Virus record (IMG/VR): IMGVR_UViG_3300003873_000002
Span: 90,124-154,123 of that record
Source: a virus
Length of the DNA stretch: 64,000 nucleotides
Reading direction: 5' to 3' (one strand)
The notes under the pieces were generated by a model. That model saw only the letters and a program-made list of their open reading frames with translations, had not been told where the DNA came from and did no database searches. The position numbers and the translations under genes were made by a program. The first letter of the stretch is position 1. Every line of letters begins with the position of its first letter. Positions 1-8,433 of the stretch are shown one piece after another.

Positions 1-846
1 AGTTGTTAATTGTGAAATATTTGATTCGTTAGTATCAAGTCTATTTGTATGGTCTGAGATATCGTTTTTGATATTAGAAATATCATCAGTGTTTGTTTTT
101 ATTTTTGTATTTAGTGACTCGTTTGACGTATTGATAGACGAATTCAATTCATTATTTATATCATTGATTTTTGAGGGTGCATCATAGTCCTCAATCGTTT
201 TGATTCTAGTATTTAAACTAGGAATTTTGTCTGTTTCTATTTTAAGTTTATTTATGTTCGTTGCATTATTATTAATGTTATTCTTAATGGTGTTAATATC
301 ATTTTCGATTCCTGGTACTTTGTTTATTTTAGCTAAAGAATCATTATTAAAATCCGATTGCAAAGCAGTAATTTCATTGTTTATGTTATTTAGTGAATCA
401 TTAACAGTTTTCTTGAAATCTGTATATTTGATTTTTAAATCAACAAGATTATCATTTATTTCGCCTACTATTTTTGTAGATGCACCTGTTACACTATCTC
501 TAACACTATTTGCAACATTATCACTAATATGTGTTACAGTATCTGTAAAAACTGCATTGATTGGTACGGCTGTTTTAACTTTATTTTTAAAAAGGTTATT
601 GAATTTTGTATCTAATGCATTGATTTCATTATTAATTGTTTTAAGGTCTTCTGCAGATTTTGCGTCAGTGTAGTCTTTTTGCAACTTTTTAATTTCTAAA
701 ACGAATGCATTATATTCATCATAAAATGCATCAATATTTTCTTTGAGTTGGTCAGATGCTAGATTAAGATTATATCCAGTCAAATCAGAGAATTTCTTAC
801 TGTCAAGACCTTCATAAAATTGGAAAATTGTTTGATTTGGTAGCAT
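1..846 (-). CDS. Tail-fibre-type protein, N-terminal part (runs off the left edge)
   Basis: The frame is open on the minus strand from the ATG at 846 to base 1 with no stop, so this is the N-terminal ~282 residues of a longer protein. It begins MLPNQTIFQFYEGLDSKKF, the same N-terminal module (IFxFYEG, then LTG-NLN-AS-QL-ENI) found in the fibre genes starting at 4351 and 6477. Around residue 100 it has one copy of the VPINAVFTDT motif that recurs in the 2130-3902 protein, followed by Asn/Ile/Lys-rich coiled-coil-like sequence typical of a trimeric fibre shaft. By position and architecture it is a tail fibre or baseplate-attached appendage. The receptor-binding end lies outside the window. Confidence 0.7.
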   Translation of the reverse strand, partial: MLPNQTIFQFYEGLDSKKFSDLTGYNLNLASDQLKENIDAFYDEYNAFVLEIKKLQKDYTDAKSAEDLKTINNEINALDTKFNNLFKNKVKTAVPINAVFTDTVTHISDNVANSVRDSVTGASTKIVGEINDNLVDLKIKYTDFKKTVNDSLNNINNEITALQSDFNNDSLAKINKVPGIENDINTIKNNINNNATNINKLKIETDKIPSLNTRIKTIEDYDAPSKINDINNELNSSINTSNESLNTKIKTNTDDISNIKNDISDHTNRLDTNESNISQLTT

Positions 847-883
847 GCGACCCTCTTATTTTATTATTAAGTGTTAAAAATTA

Positions 884-1573
884 TTAAAGCAATTCAGCTG
901 TGGGTTTTTTAATATTTTTATATGTATTTTGAATTTCATCAATACGAGATAACTTACCATCAGACGAAATATTTCTTTCAATAGAGTACATACCTTCAGA
1001 AATATTTCCAGCATATTGTAAGCTTAATCCAAGGATTTCTTCCTGTGTTTTTGATGGTAATTGTGTAATTGCTTCAAGATTGCCTGATGTAATTTTGCCA
1101 GTAGAAACTAAATCAATAGATGCTTGTTTACCCAATCGATTAACCCAATATCTTTCTATTGCTTCATCACTACAAAAAGTATCTTCAATATCTGGATTGT
1201 TTTCTTTGATGTCATTGATAATACGACCAAAATTATTAATTTCCGCTTTTAGACGTCTATTTTTGGTTCGCATAGCGTCAATGATACTGTGGATTTCTTC
1301 GACGTCCATTTCTATTAACTGTTTTTTGAGAACATCCATTTCATTATCTCTTTCGCGCTCAGCAATTTTTAATTCAATTATCTTTTTTTTAATTTTGTGT
1401 TCGTTATCATTGTAGTGTTCTAATCTAGTGTCATATTCCATTAAAGCTTGTTTAAAACGATATTCTTCAGTTTGTTGAGATCCAACAACAAACCATTTAT
1501 CTGTAAATGCTGAATTGCTTGCAGCAGTTTCTAGTAATTGGTCAGTTGAATTTGATAAATTTAATTTTAACAT
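884..1573 (-). CDS. Hypothetical coiled-coil protein in the tail-fibre cluster
   Basis: 229 residues, not recognised as a named family. Residues ~45-140 are rich in Lys, Glu and Ile with heptad-like spacing (EHKIKKKIIELKIAERERDNE onward), suggesting a long coiled coil. The C-terminal part is compact and mixed, with no Cys pair or enzyme motif visible. It lies between two fibre genes on the same strand, 37 bases upstream of the 846 start, so a structural or fibre-assembly role is inferred from context only. Confidence 0.6.
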   Translation of the reverse strand: MLKLNLSNSTDQLLETAASNSAFTDKWFVVGSQQTEEYRFKQALMEYDTRLEHYNDNEHKIKKKIIELKIAERERDNEMDVLKKQLIEMDVEEIHSIIDAMRTKNRRLKAEINNFGRIINDIKENNPDIEDTFCSDEAIERYWVNRLGKQASIDLVSTGKITSGNLEAITQLPSKTQEEILGLSLQYAGNISEGMYSIERNISSDGKLSRIDEIQNTYKNIKKPTAELL

Positions 1574-1589
1574 TTTGGTATTGCTCTCT

Positions 1590-1640
1590 TTCTTATTATC
1601 TTATTTGTTCTTATCTGTTCTTATCTATTCTTATTTATTT
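1590..1640. repeat. Short tandem repeat, ~10-bp unit (TTCTTATCTG-like)
   Basis: About four imperfect copies of a ten-base unit fill the gap between the minus-strand genes at 1573 and 1640. It is one of the many unrelated intergenic tandem repeats of this genome. Confidence 0.7.
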
Positions 1641-2128
1641 TATTTCGGCTTTTTAAAAACTGGTAATTTTTCTTTATATTTATTTATATCCAAATCTTTA
1701 AGTTTATCGTTTTTGATTAGTTCTATCTGTTTTTCTGTATATGTCCATACATCTGCTTTCCATTTACCGAGTGCTTCCGCAATTTTTCTAAATTTATTCG
1801 GATAGCCCACATAATCACCTATAGATCTAAAATTATATTTAACACTTATAACATCATAAATATACTGTTCTGTGATTGTGTTTAATGTGTTTATTGTGTT
1901 TATTGTGTTTATTGTGTTTAATGTGTTTAATGTATCTGTTTTATCATTGTGGATTTTTGACACGATAACTAATTCGTTATTTTTTATCGTGATTTCTTTA
2001 TCATCACTTATATTAACCGCATTAATAAATGTTTCACGATCAACATTTATTAAATCTGATGGCAGATTTTTGTATTTAGTTAATTTATTTTTTGGGTAAA
2101 ACAGTTTTTTTGATGGTGAATATTTCAT
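1640..2128 (-). CDS. Tail fibre assembly (Tfa-type) chaperone candidate
   Basis: About 162 residues from the ATG at 2128, which begins MKYSPSKKLFYPKNKL. This start lies one base past the stop of the fibre gene upstream (2130-2132), so the two are probably translationally coupled; a longer frame to 2164 overlaps the fibre gene and is less likely. The N-terminal half resembles phage fibre assembly proteins: Tyr/Pro-rich start, then short beta segments ending in DKEITIKNNELVIVSK. The C-terminus has an aromatic helical segment (ALGKWKADVWTYTEKQIELI). Members of this group fold or trimerise the fibre tip encoded just upstream. The middle of the protein is an in-frame low-complexity insert (LNTINTINT) encoded by a 9-bp tandem repeat. 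Confidence 0.55.
   Translation of the reverse strand: MKYSPSKKLFYPKNKLTKYKNLPSDLINVDRETFINAVNISDDKEITIKNNELVIVSKIHNDKTDTLNTLNTINTINTINTLNTITEQYIYDVISVKYNFRSIGDYVGYPNKFRKIAEALGKWKADVWTYTEKQIELIKNDKLKDLDINKYKEKLPVFKKPK
1870..1932. repeat. In-frame 9-bp tandem repeat inside the Tfa-like gene
   Basis: About seven copies of a nine-base unit (TGTGTTTAT / TGTGTTTAA). On the coding strand they encode Asn-Thr-Ile/Leu triplets. The complementary unit (ATAAACACA) is essentially the one used in the intergenic repeats at 27488-27530 and 30655-30714. The unit is divisible by three, so copy-number changes keep the frame. Confidence 0.9.
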
Positions 2129-2129
2129 A

Positions 2130-3902
2130 TTAGTAACCCACTGCACTCCATGTAATTGTTGCATCTAATAAATTTGATTTAACAGTAAACCCTTCGCCAG
2201 TTTTTTCTATTAAAAAAATACTACCTGTTAGGTGTTCACCCATCACAGTTAGTGTAATATTTTTACAACTGTGTGGGAAAACGATTGGGTAATTGATTAT
2301 TTTTGTTGCACCACTTTGTATATTAAATGTGCCCCATTGATATATAGTATCAACTACTTCAAAATATCCATTTAATGCGTTATATGTCGTTATAAGACCA
2401 TTAATATCATCAGTATTTTTAAGTACCTTTTCGTTTACTACACGAAGTATATTAGCAGATGCAGCAGACGTAGTTGATGTTGAATCAACTACATCAATTA
2501 CTTTAGTGTGTTTAAGTGCTTCTACCATTGCATCATCAGCAGATTTTTGTGCATTATCTGTAAGATTTTTTAAATCGTGTGCGCCTTTAAGTGAAAATGC
2601 TGTTCCCGAATCATTTCTATCCAATGCATCACTAATTGGTAAATGTGTATCAGTAAAAACTGCGTTCTTGGGTACATCAGTAAGAACTCTACTATTATCG
2701 ACTTTAGAATTAAGCATTGATTGTAAGTTATCAATATTACCAATTAGATGGCGGTGGCTGTTATCTTTAACAGAAATATAACCTTTGTTATCGATATCCA
2801 CATCCAACCCAGATTTTACACCGCCTATGTAATCTGTAGTTGCTACAGGTAAAGTATAAATAGTATCAGTAAACTTCGCATTTAACGGTACATCAGTAAG
2901 AACTCTACTGTTATCGACTTTAGATGCTAAAGCATCTGATAGTGATTCAATTTTATTAAGTGGTATTTTTTTAGCTAGCTGAATACCACCATCTGCATCT
3001 ATATTAAATTGCGAACTATTTTTAACACCACCCAAAATATTTCCCGCAACTGGTAATGTATAAACAGTATCAGTAAATACAGCATCGACGGGGACATCGG
3101 TGTAAACAGTGCATCCATTTACGGTTGAAGAATTTAAACCACTATCATTTGTATCGACAGTCTTGAGTTTAAATAAAATATCAGACGCATTATAATCTAA
3201 TACATTAACTTTTTTATTTAGTGCATCACTAAGTCCGTCTATTGTATTAAATGTATGTCTATGACTATCATTATCAATTGTAGTGGTGCCATCTAATGCA
3301 ACACTTAATCCATTTCCAGTTTTAACTCCACCTAATTTATCACTTGCTGGTGGGAGCACATAAATGGTATCAGTAAAGACTGCATTGATGGGTACATCAG
3401 TAAGAACCCTGTTATTATTGACTTTATTATCTAACGCATTTTGTAAACCAGCTATTGATGATATAGTTAGTGAGTTTAACATTTCACGGTTCATTTTGAT
3501 AAAATCAACAATTTCTTGAAGATCATTTAAATTAATATCATTTGAACCAATTAAAAGTTCAATTACATGAATTCTGTTTTTTAAATTATCGTAAAATGAT
3601 ACCAAATTATTTTCAATAATGTTCTGATATGAATTACTTAAAGAACTTATTGTTTCGTTTAAAAGCTTAATTTCATTATTTATAATTTCTATGGACTTGG
3701 AATTCGATGCTGTTAAATCGCGCTCACTACTAATTAAACTAATTCGCTGCGACACACTATCAACAATATTGCATAATTTGTTAATTGAATCTCGCAATAA
3801 TATATCGTTGTCAATTACAGTAGCTGATAATTTATTAAGTTCATCTCCTATAACTGGGTGATATTTATCTAGATATGTTTTAGAAACGCTTGAAAGATTC
3901 AT
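2130..3902 (-). CDS. Large tail fibre protein with repeated TDVPxNAVFTDT modules
   Basis: 590 residues. The N-terminal ~150 residues are Asn/Ser/Leu-rich and coiled-coil-like. The central part repeats a ~60-90 residue unit built on (K)VxxxRVLTDVPxNAxFTDTxYxLPxA, visible about five times, followed by GGVK/GNG segments. This is the known repetitive shaft architecture of many phage tail fibres. The C-terminal ~120 residues differ (QWGTFNIQSGATKIINYPIVFPHSC...) and look like a compact knob, the likely receptor-contact domain. Its start overlaps the stop of the gene beginning at 4351 by four bases (ATGA), and its stop abuts the Tfa-like gene. Receptor unknown. Confidence 0.8.
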   Translation of the reverse strand: MNLSSVSKTYLDKYHPVIGDELNKLSATVIDNDILLRDSINKLCNIVDSVSQRISLISSERDLTASNSKSIEIINNEIKLLNETISSLSNSYQNIIENNLVSFYDNLKNRIHVIELLIGSNDINLNDLQEIVDFIKMNREMLNSLTISSIAGLQNALDNKVNNNRVLTDVPINAVFTDTIYVLPPASDKLGGVKTGNGLSVALDGTTTIDNDSHRHTFNTIDGLSDALNKKVNVLDYNASDILFKLKTVDTNDSGLNSSTVNGCTVYTDVPVDAVFTDTVYTLPVAGNILGGVKNSSQFNIDADGGIQLAKKIPLNKIESLSDALASKVDNSRVLTDVPLNAKFTDTIYTLPVATTDYIGGVKSGLDVDIDNKGYISVKDNSHRHLIGNIDNLQSMLNSKVDNSRVLTDVPKNAVFTDTHLPISDALDRNDSGTAFSLKGAHDLKNLTDNAQKSADDAMVEALKHTKVIDVVDSTSTTSAASANILRVVNEKVLKNTDDINGLITTYNALNGYFEVVDTIYQWGTFNIQSGATKIINYPIVFPHSCKNITLTVMGEHLTGSIFLIEKTGEGFTVKSNLLDATITWSAVGY

Positions 3903-4351
3903 AATTTCTTCTCTATATTTGCAATTTTAGTATTGACTTCATCTATTTTGCTTATATTATCTTTAATTAATATATCCATATTAATATATTTTTTATTCAA
4001 ATCATCCACTAAAACATTTATTGCACTGACTTTAATATTGATATCATCAATCTGTGCATTATCTTTACTGACTATGCTGGATACCTTTGTATCGACATAG
4101 TTTCTTAATGTCACATCAGTATTTTCTGATATTTCTTTTGCAATTGAGATGCGCTTATTTAAATCTTCATCACGTGTAATTGAATTATTTTCGTGTGTAT
4201 ATATTAAATCATAAACAGCTGCGTTCAATGCAACGATATTTTCTTGTAACTGTCTAGATGCAGTATTTAGCGTAGATCCAGTGAGTGGGGTAAATTTTTC
4301 AACTTCATCACCCTCATAGAATTCAAATATTTGTTGATATGGTAGATTCAT
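3899..4351 (-). CDS. Short fibre protein: conserved N-module plus coiled-coil stalk
   Basis: 150 residues. Residues 1-45 (MNLPYQQIFEFYEGDEVEKF, then LTGSTLN-AS-QLQENI) are the same module that begins the proteins starting at 846 and 6477, so this is likely a virion attachment domain. The rest is an Ile/Asn/Lys-rich probable coiled coil ending DEVNTKIANIEKKL. It overlaps the next fibre gene by four bases. It may be a connector or proximal half-fibre, with the downstream 590-residue protein as the distal part; that division of labour is inferred. Confidence 0.65.
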   Translation of the reverse strand: MNLPYQQIFEFYEGDEVEKFTPLTGSTLNTASRQLQENIVALNAAVYDLIYTHENNSITRDEDLNKRISIAKEISENTDVTLRNYVDTKVSSIVSKDNAQIDDINIKVSAINVLVDDLNKKYINMDILIKDNISKIDEVNTKIANIEKKL

Positions 4352-4386
4352 TTATTAATTCCTTTGTAGATATTTAATCCATAATC

Positions 4387-6477
4387 TTAAGGGGCTGATT
4401 GTATTGCTTTTTGCTTTGGTACAAGCACTGATGATGTATTGTTTAAGAATAAGTCATTCCTGCCGTTGAAACCCCAAACCCACACTTTGTGCTCACTATC
4501 TAATGCTACTACAAATTTTCCATGATCAGCACCAGAACATTTTAAATCAATGATATTTACATCATCTGATAAATGGACTCTTGTAAATCTATTTACGGGT
4601 TTATTTGACCCTATCCCGAGTAACCCAAAATCATTAAACCCACATGAATACAAATTATTGTTTTCATCCTTAATAAACATAGCATTTCTATAGGATTCTG
4701 TATAAGAATCATAACCATTCATAAATAATTTAGTAATCTTTTTATTCGTATTAACTAATGTTGGTTCATAAACATTATGAGGTAAATTTAACCCTAATTG
4801 ATAAGATTTATTATAACCCCATGCATATAAATCACCATCAACACCTAGAACAAAAATAGACGCAGGTCCACCACCAAATACTGAAATTTCTTTAGCTTCT
4901 TTTGGTAGAACAGATTGAATTAAAAATGGCTTAACTATATCAATATCTTGTGTGTGGATATCAATTATATTGTTATTTTTATCATAGATGTAACCGCTTC
5001 CGATTTGTCCCCAGTTATTATTTCCGCATGTTAGATACATTGCGTCTTTATTTTTTAATTTTCTATAACAGAGTAAAAATGATTGTGAATTATAGTCATA
5101 AACAGTATTATCGAAATCAGTTGGGTCATCTTTATATTCATATGATCCATCAAGATAACCATTTGAACTATAACCGTTTACACCATAGAACTCAATTTCC
5201 TCATCATTATTTACATGCCCACCCCAAGCTGCAGTAACCAATTCAAATTGATATCGATCAATTTTATCACCTGTACCTAAATTCCCATTGTGATTATAAC
5301 CAGCAGCATAAATTTGACCACCTTTTAAAAGCACTATTGTACTTGCATATCTATTTCCAATTGGCCAAATTTTTTCTATTGTATTTTCAACGAAGAATGA
5401 TACAACAGTAAAGACATTAACATGTCTTGTGCCAACTTCTAGAATATCACCAATTCCCATATTACCATATTCATTGAATCCACTTGCGTACGCAAGACCA
5501 TCTTTTTTAATAATCCACGTTGAACTATAATTAATATGTATCCCTGGTGAAATTGGTCTATAGAATGTAACAACATCAGTTTCAACAAGTTCGGGCACCA
5601 TAATGGGGTCGTTATGTCCTGCACCACAAGCACCTGTTTTATTATGACCCCATGCCCAAAGATTTCCTGAATCAAATAATACAAAACTTTCAGCACCCGA
5701 CATATCAGATTTTACGTATTTTCCTGTTTCGCCAGGGAACGCTAATCGAAATGAGTTCTGCGCATCATATGTTCCATCACCCTTAGGATTATTCTTGACT
5801 GTACCACCAAAAACCCACATTTCATCAAGAACTGTTCTAACCATAGAATTACTAAATGACGATCTACTACAAATTTCAACAGTATCAATACATGATTTAG
5901 TTGTTGGTTTTGGTGCAGTTTTCATATCAATGTATTTTTTTGCATTTAGGTATGTTGCTTTATCACCATTATTGGCGTAGATTTCACATTGATTTATTAC
6001 ATCCATGTCAGAATCTTTTGCAAATTTTTCGGCTGCAGCCAATGTTTCTGTGTCACCTCCATCTGCATATGCTCTGTCGCTGTTTGATTTATCGTTTAAT
6101 TTTTTATCTACAATAACGTTATAATCATTTATAGTTTTTTTCTCTGATTCACTGATAAATTTGCGAATTACTTCATTGAATTGGTTTATTTCAGTTGTGT
6201 AGTAATTTTTGAGTTCGTTTTTTACATTTAAAACAGAGTTATCAGTATAAATTGTTGATTGCTCATAAATATAACCTTCGGGATTTCCACCGGTAAGTAT
6301 AATTTGCATAACTCTATAAAGTTCTTTTATATTAAGTTGCAATTCGAGTGGTGCAAGATTTAGATTTCTACCAGATAATTGGTCATATTTGTTTTTATCA
6401 TTACCTTCATAGAATGTAAAAATATTTTCAACAGGCAGTTTTAAAATAGTTTCTTGTGTAATAGTGGATTTTGGCAT
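4387..6477 (-). CDS. Tail fibre/adhesin with a seven-blade RCC1-like propeller
   Basis: 696 residues. It opens with the shared fibre module (VENIFTFYEGNDKNKYDQLSG, residues ~15-50), then a helical, coiled-coil-like region to about 200. From ~220 to the end there are seven repeats matching the RCC1 blade signature: LWAWGHNKTGACGAG, AYASGFNEYGNMGIG, IYAAGYNHNGNLGTG, YLTCGNNNWGQIGSG, LYAWGYNKSYQLGLN, LYSCGFNDFGLLGIG and VWVWGFNGRNDLF. Seven blades would close a complete beta-propeller. RCC1 folds bind proteins or nucleosomes in eukaryotes, and RCC1-like repeats occur in bacterial surface proteins. Here the propeller probably replaces the usual fibre tip and binds a cell-surface ligand (inference). 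Confidence 0.8.
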   Translation of the reverse strand: MPKSTITQETILKLPVENIFTFYEGNDKNKYDQLSGRNLNLAPLELQLNIKELYRVMQIILTGGNPEGYIYEQSTIYTDNSVLNVKNELKNYYTTEINQFNEVIRKFISESEKKTINDYNVIVDKKLNDKSNSDRAYADGGDTETLAAAEKFAKDSDMDVINQCEIYANNGDKATYLNAKKYIDMKTAPKPTTKSCIDTVEICSRSSFSNSMVRTVLDEMWVFGGTVKNNPKGDGTYDAQNSFRLAFPGETGKYVKSDMSGAESFVLFDSGNLWAWGHNKTGACGAGHNDPIMVPELVETDVVTFYRPISPGIHINYSSTWIIKKDGLAYASGFNEYGNMGIGDILEVGTRHVNVFTVVSFFVENTIEKIWPIGNRYASTIVLLKGGQIYAAGYNHNGNLGTGDKIDRYQFELVTAAWGGHVNNDEEIEFYGVNGYSSNGYLDGSYEYKDDPTDFDNTVYDYNSQSFLLCYRKLKNKDAMYLTCGNNNWGQIGSGYIYDKNNNIIDIHTQDIDIVKPFLIQSVLPKEAKEISVFGGGPASIFVLGVDGDLYAWGYNKSYQLGLNLPHNVYEPTLVNTNKKITKLFMNGYDSYTESYRNAMFIKDENNNLYSCGFNDFGLLGIGSNKPVNRFTRVHLSDDVNIIDLKCSGADHGKFVVALDSEHKVWVWGFNGRNDLFLNNTSSVLVPKQKAIQSAP

Positions 6478-6837
6478 TTCTTTTTCCTTTGTACTTAACG
6501 ATTATTTAATCCAAACATCTTTCTATTATTTTGAAAACTGTACAGATTACATCAATTCCTTTAATTTAAATCAATTTCAATTGAATCAATTGTTTCAATT
6601 AATTCATTTTTAATAAAATAAATTAGCATATTTTTACAGCAGTATTTAATATTTGTATATCATATGGTTATCTGGTTATCTAAATATTTGTATTATTTGT
6701 ATTTGTGTTGTCTAAATACCAAAATATATGAATAATGTATTCTGACTCAATAAAAATTATAAAATCATAAATTCTACATATTGTTCCAAAATGGAACTCA
6801 ATTTTCCCTAAAACAGAAATCACCTTTTTTTCGAGGA
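6478..6837. other. AT-rich intergenic, no gene seen
   Basis: This 360-base stretch between the divergent fibre cluster and repeat element copy A is extremely AT-rich. Short TCAATT/AATTGA runs lie near 6560-6600. No ORF with a ribosome site, tRNA or convincing hairpin was seen. Confidence 0.5.
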
Positions 6838-7769
6838 ATCAGCTGTAACTTGTTGATTCTTTATTTTAAGAATCAGCTGTAACTTGTTGATTTTACATAT
6901 ATACCTTCCCATTTAGAATGTATTTGTTTTTCTTTTAAAATCAACAAGTTACCTCGTTTTTCCCACATGTTTTCTTCGAAAATCTGAAAACAAATTTTGT
7001 TTAAAATCAACAAGTTAACATGAAAATTTTCAAGTGCGCAAAAAACGCATCGATTTTGCCATGTTTTTAGAGCACCATAAAAAAAGCGCATTTTTTAACT
7101 TGTTGATTTTAAATGAAAAACATCAAATTTGTACACTATGTAAAATTAGAAACACTTTTCTATATAAAATATATATTACTAAGTAACATATATGTTTCAG
7201 ATGTAATGGCAAACCGGCCCGGATTTGGGACTGCCTGCCTGGATGGGTGGGTGTGGTGTAATGAGTGAAGTGTATTTGAGATAGTTGAATACAATTTCCA
7301 AAAACTTTTTTTACGTGTACAGATTTGACCTTTTCTGTTTAAATTCAACAAGTTATTGGATTCTCTAGATATCACAATTTTTAACCTTTTGTTGTACAGA
7401 TTTAGTGTTTTTTGTTTAAATTCAACGAGTTAATGATTTCATGGTTCCAAAAACTTTTTTCTACGTGTACAGATTTGACCTTTTCTGTTTAAATTCAACG
7501 AGTTATTGCATCTTTTGTTGTGGTTTATTTTTTTTCCCATGAGTTTGGATTTTGGATATTTTCTATTTAAAGTCAATAAGTTATTGGTTTTTAGTGCATT
7601 TTATGTGACATTCATGAGCATTGAATTAATCTGACTAAATTGAACTGAACCAATATTACATAACACATACAGATATGTTTAGATAGTTTAAATATAGTTT
7701 AAACTTCATATAACGCGCTGTATGAGACGATCTCTTTAAAAATGACATATGATATGACAATAAAAAAAT
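6838..7769. repeat. Iteron-rich repeat element, copy A (candidate origin or segregation locus)
   Basis: A ~0.93 kb non-coding element repeated, diverged but colinear, at 62995-64000. It carries about nine copies of an ~18-base iteron, consensus TTTAAAATCAACRAGTTA. Forward copies begin near 6935, 6998, 7337, 7416, 7488 and 7565; inverted copies (TAACTTGTTGATT) are near 6848, 6882 and 7097. Conserved non-iteron blocks include one around 7143-7206 (TATATATTACTAAGTAACAT, nearly palindromic) and repeated lines containing ACGTGTACAGATTTGACC. The core at ~7212-7265 is GC-rich and quite different from copy B. The right end, ATCTCTTTAAAAATGAC (~7730-7746), is also in copy B. Small open frames here (6873-7091, 7160-7375) follow the repeats and lack coding character. 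Confidence 0.85.
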
Positions 7770-7943
7770 AATCACATACTGAGCTTTATTTTAAAAATGA
7801 TTTATTTTATAATTTATAAAATTTTGTTTTAATTTGTTTAAATTAAGATATAGACTTCAAAAGTATTAAATAACATTGATTAACATTGATTAATACATCA
7901 GATCAATTATGTAAAATAAAATAAAGGAAAATAAGGAATTTAA
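7770..7943. other. Spacer and leader of the M15 peptidase gene
   Basis: AT-rich leader with a two-copy 11-bp duplication (TAACATTGATT, ~7870-7891). A purine-rich Shine-Dalgarno run (AAAGGAAAATAAGGA, 7922-7936) precedes the ATG at 7944. Confidence 0.5.
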
Positions 7944-8432
7944 ATGGAAAATATTAAATTGTCCAAGAACTTCACATTAAGCGAGTTTCTTAAATCTTCT
8001 ACTGCCTCAAGATTGGGGATTAATAATACACCAACACAGGAAATTGTCGATAATTTAAAAGATTTATGCGAAAATGTGCTTCAGCCAGCTAGGGACCATT
8101 TTGGTGCAATTAAAATTAATTCTGGTTATAGATCAGCAGAACTTTGTGAGGCCATTGGATCCACATCTCATTCAAATCATACATTAGGGTTCGCTGCAGA
8201 TGTTGAAACAAATGTCCCTAATATTGAATTATTAAATTGGTTTTATGATAATGTTGAATATAAAGAACTTATTGGTGAGTATTTTGGTGAGAATCCTAGT
8301 GATGGCTGGGTCCATATCGCATATCAAAAAGGTAACAATAAAGGCGAGCTAAAAATCAAAACTAAGGATATTAATTACAAAAGAGTCGATATCAATGAAT
8401 TAAATGAAATATGTGGGTACACTGGGGTATAA
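7944..8432 (+). CDS. M15-type peptidoglycan peptidase (candidate endolysin)
   Basis: 162 residues, the usual size of the single-domain peptidase M15A/M15_3 family (zinc D-Ala-D-Ala carboxypeptidase or L-Ala-D-Glu endopeptidase type). The family pattern is clear: N-terminal FTLSEFLKSSTA, then INSGYRS (58-64), SNHTLGFAADVE with zinc ligands H79 and D86, and the terminal GWVH with H124. There is no signal peptide or membrane segment, so it would need a holin or act from the virion. It should cleave peptide stems of peptidoglycan. The stop is followed after one base by the kinase gene. It could be the lysis enzyme or a tail-associated peptidase. Confidence 0.85.
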   Translation: MENIKLSKNFTLSEFLKSSTASRLGINNTPTQEIVDNLKDLCENVLQPARDHFGAIKINSGYRSAELCEAIGSTSHSNHTLGFAADVETNVPNIELLNWFYDNVEYKELIGEYFGENPSDGWVHIAYQKGNNKGELKIKTKDINYKRVDINELNEICGYTGV

Positions 8433-8433
8433 A

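Noticed and set aside
200-673. Long plus-strand open frames opposite the fibre genes (also 1080-1415, 1515-1805, 2506-2781, 4950-5237)
   Set aside because: They are antisense to clear fibre genes, are Leu/Phe/Ser-rich with no domain pattern, and lack ribosome sites.
2129-2164. Longer N-terminus for the fibre-assembly chaperone
   Set aside because: It would overlap the fibre gene; ATG at 2128 is one base after that stop and starts with family-like sequence.
6873-7375. Minus-strand ORFs inside repeat element copy A
   Set aside because: They consist of iteron and spacer sequence, lack ribosome sites, and the equivalent region in copy B does not preserve the frames.
6838-7769. CRISPR array
   Set aside because: The 18-bp motif occurs in both orientations with irregular spacing, there are no uniform spacers, and no cas1/cas2 genes are present.
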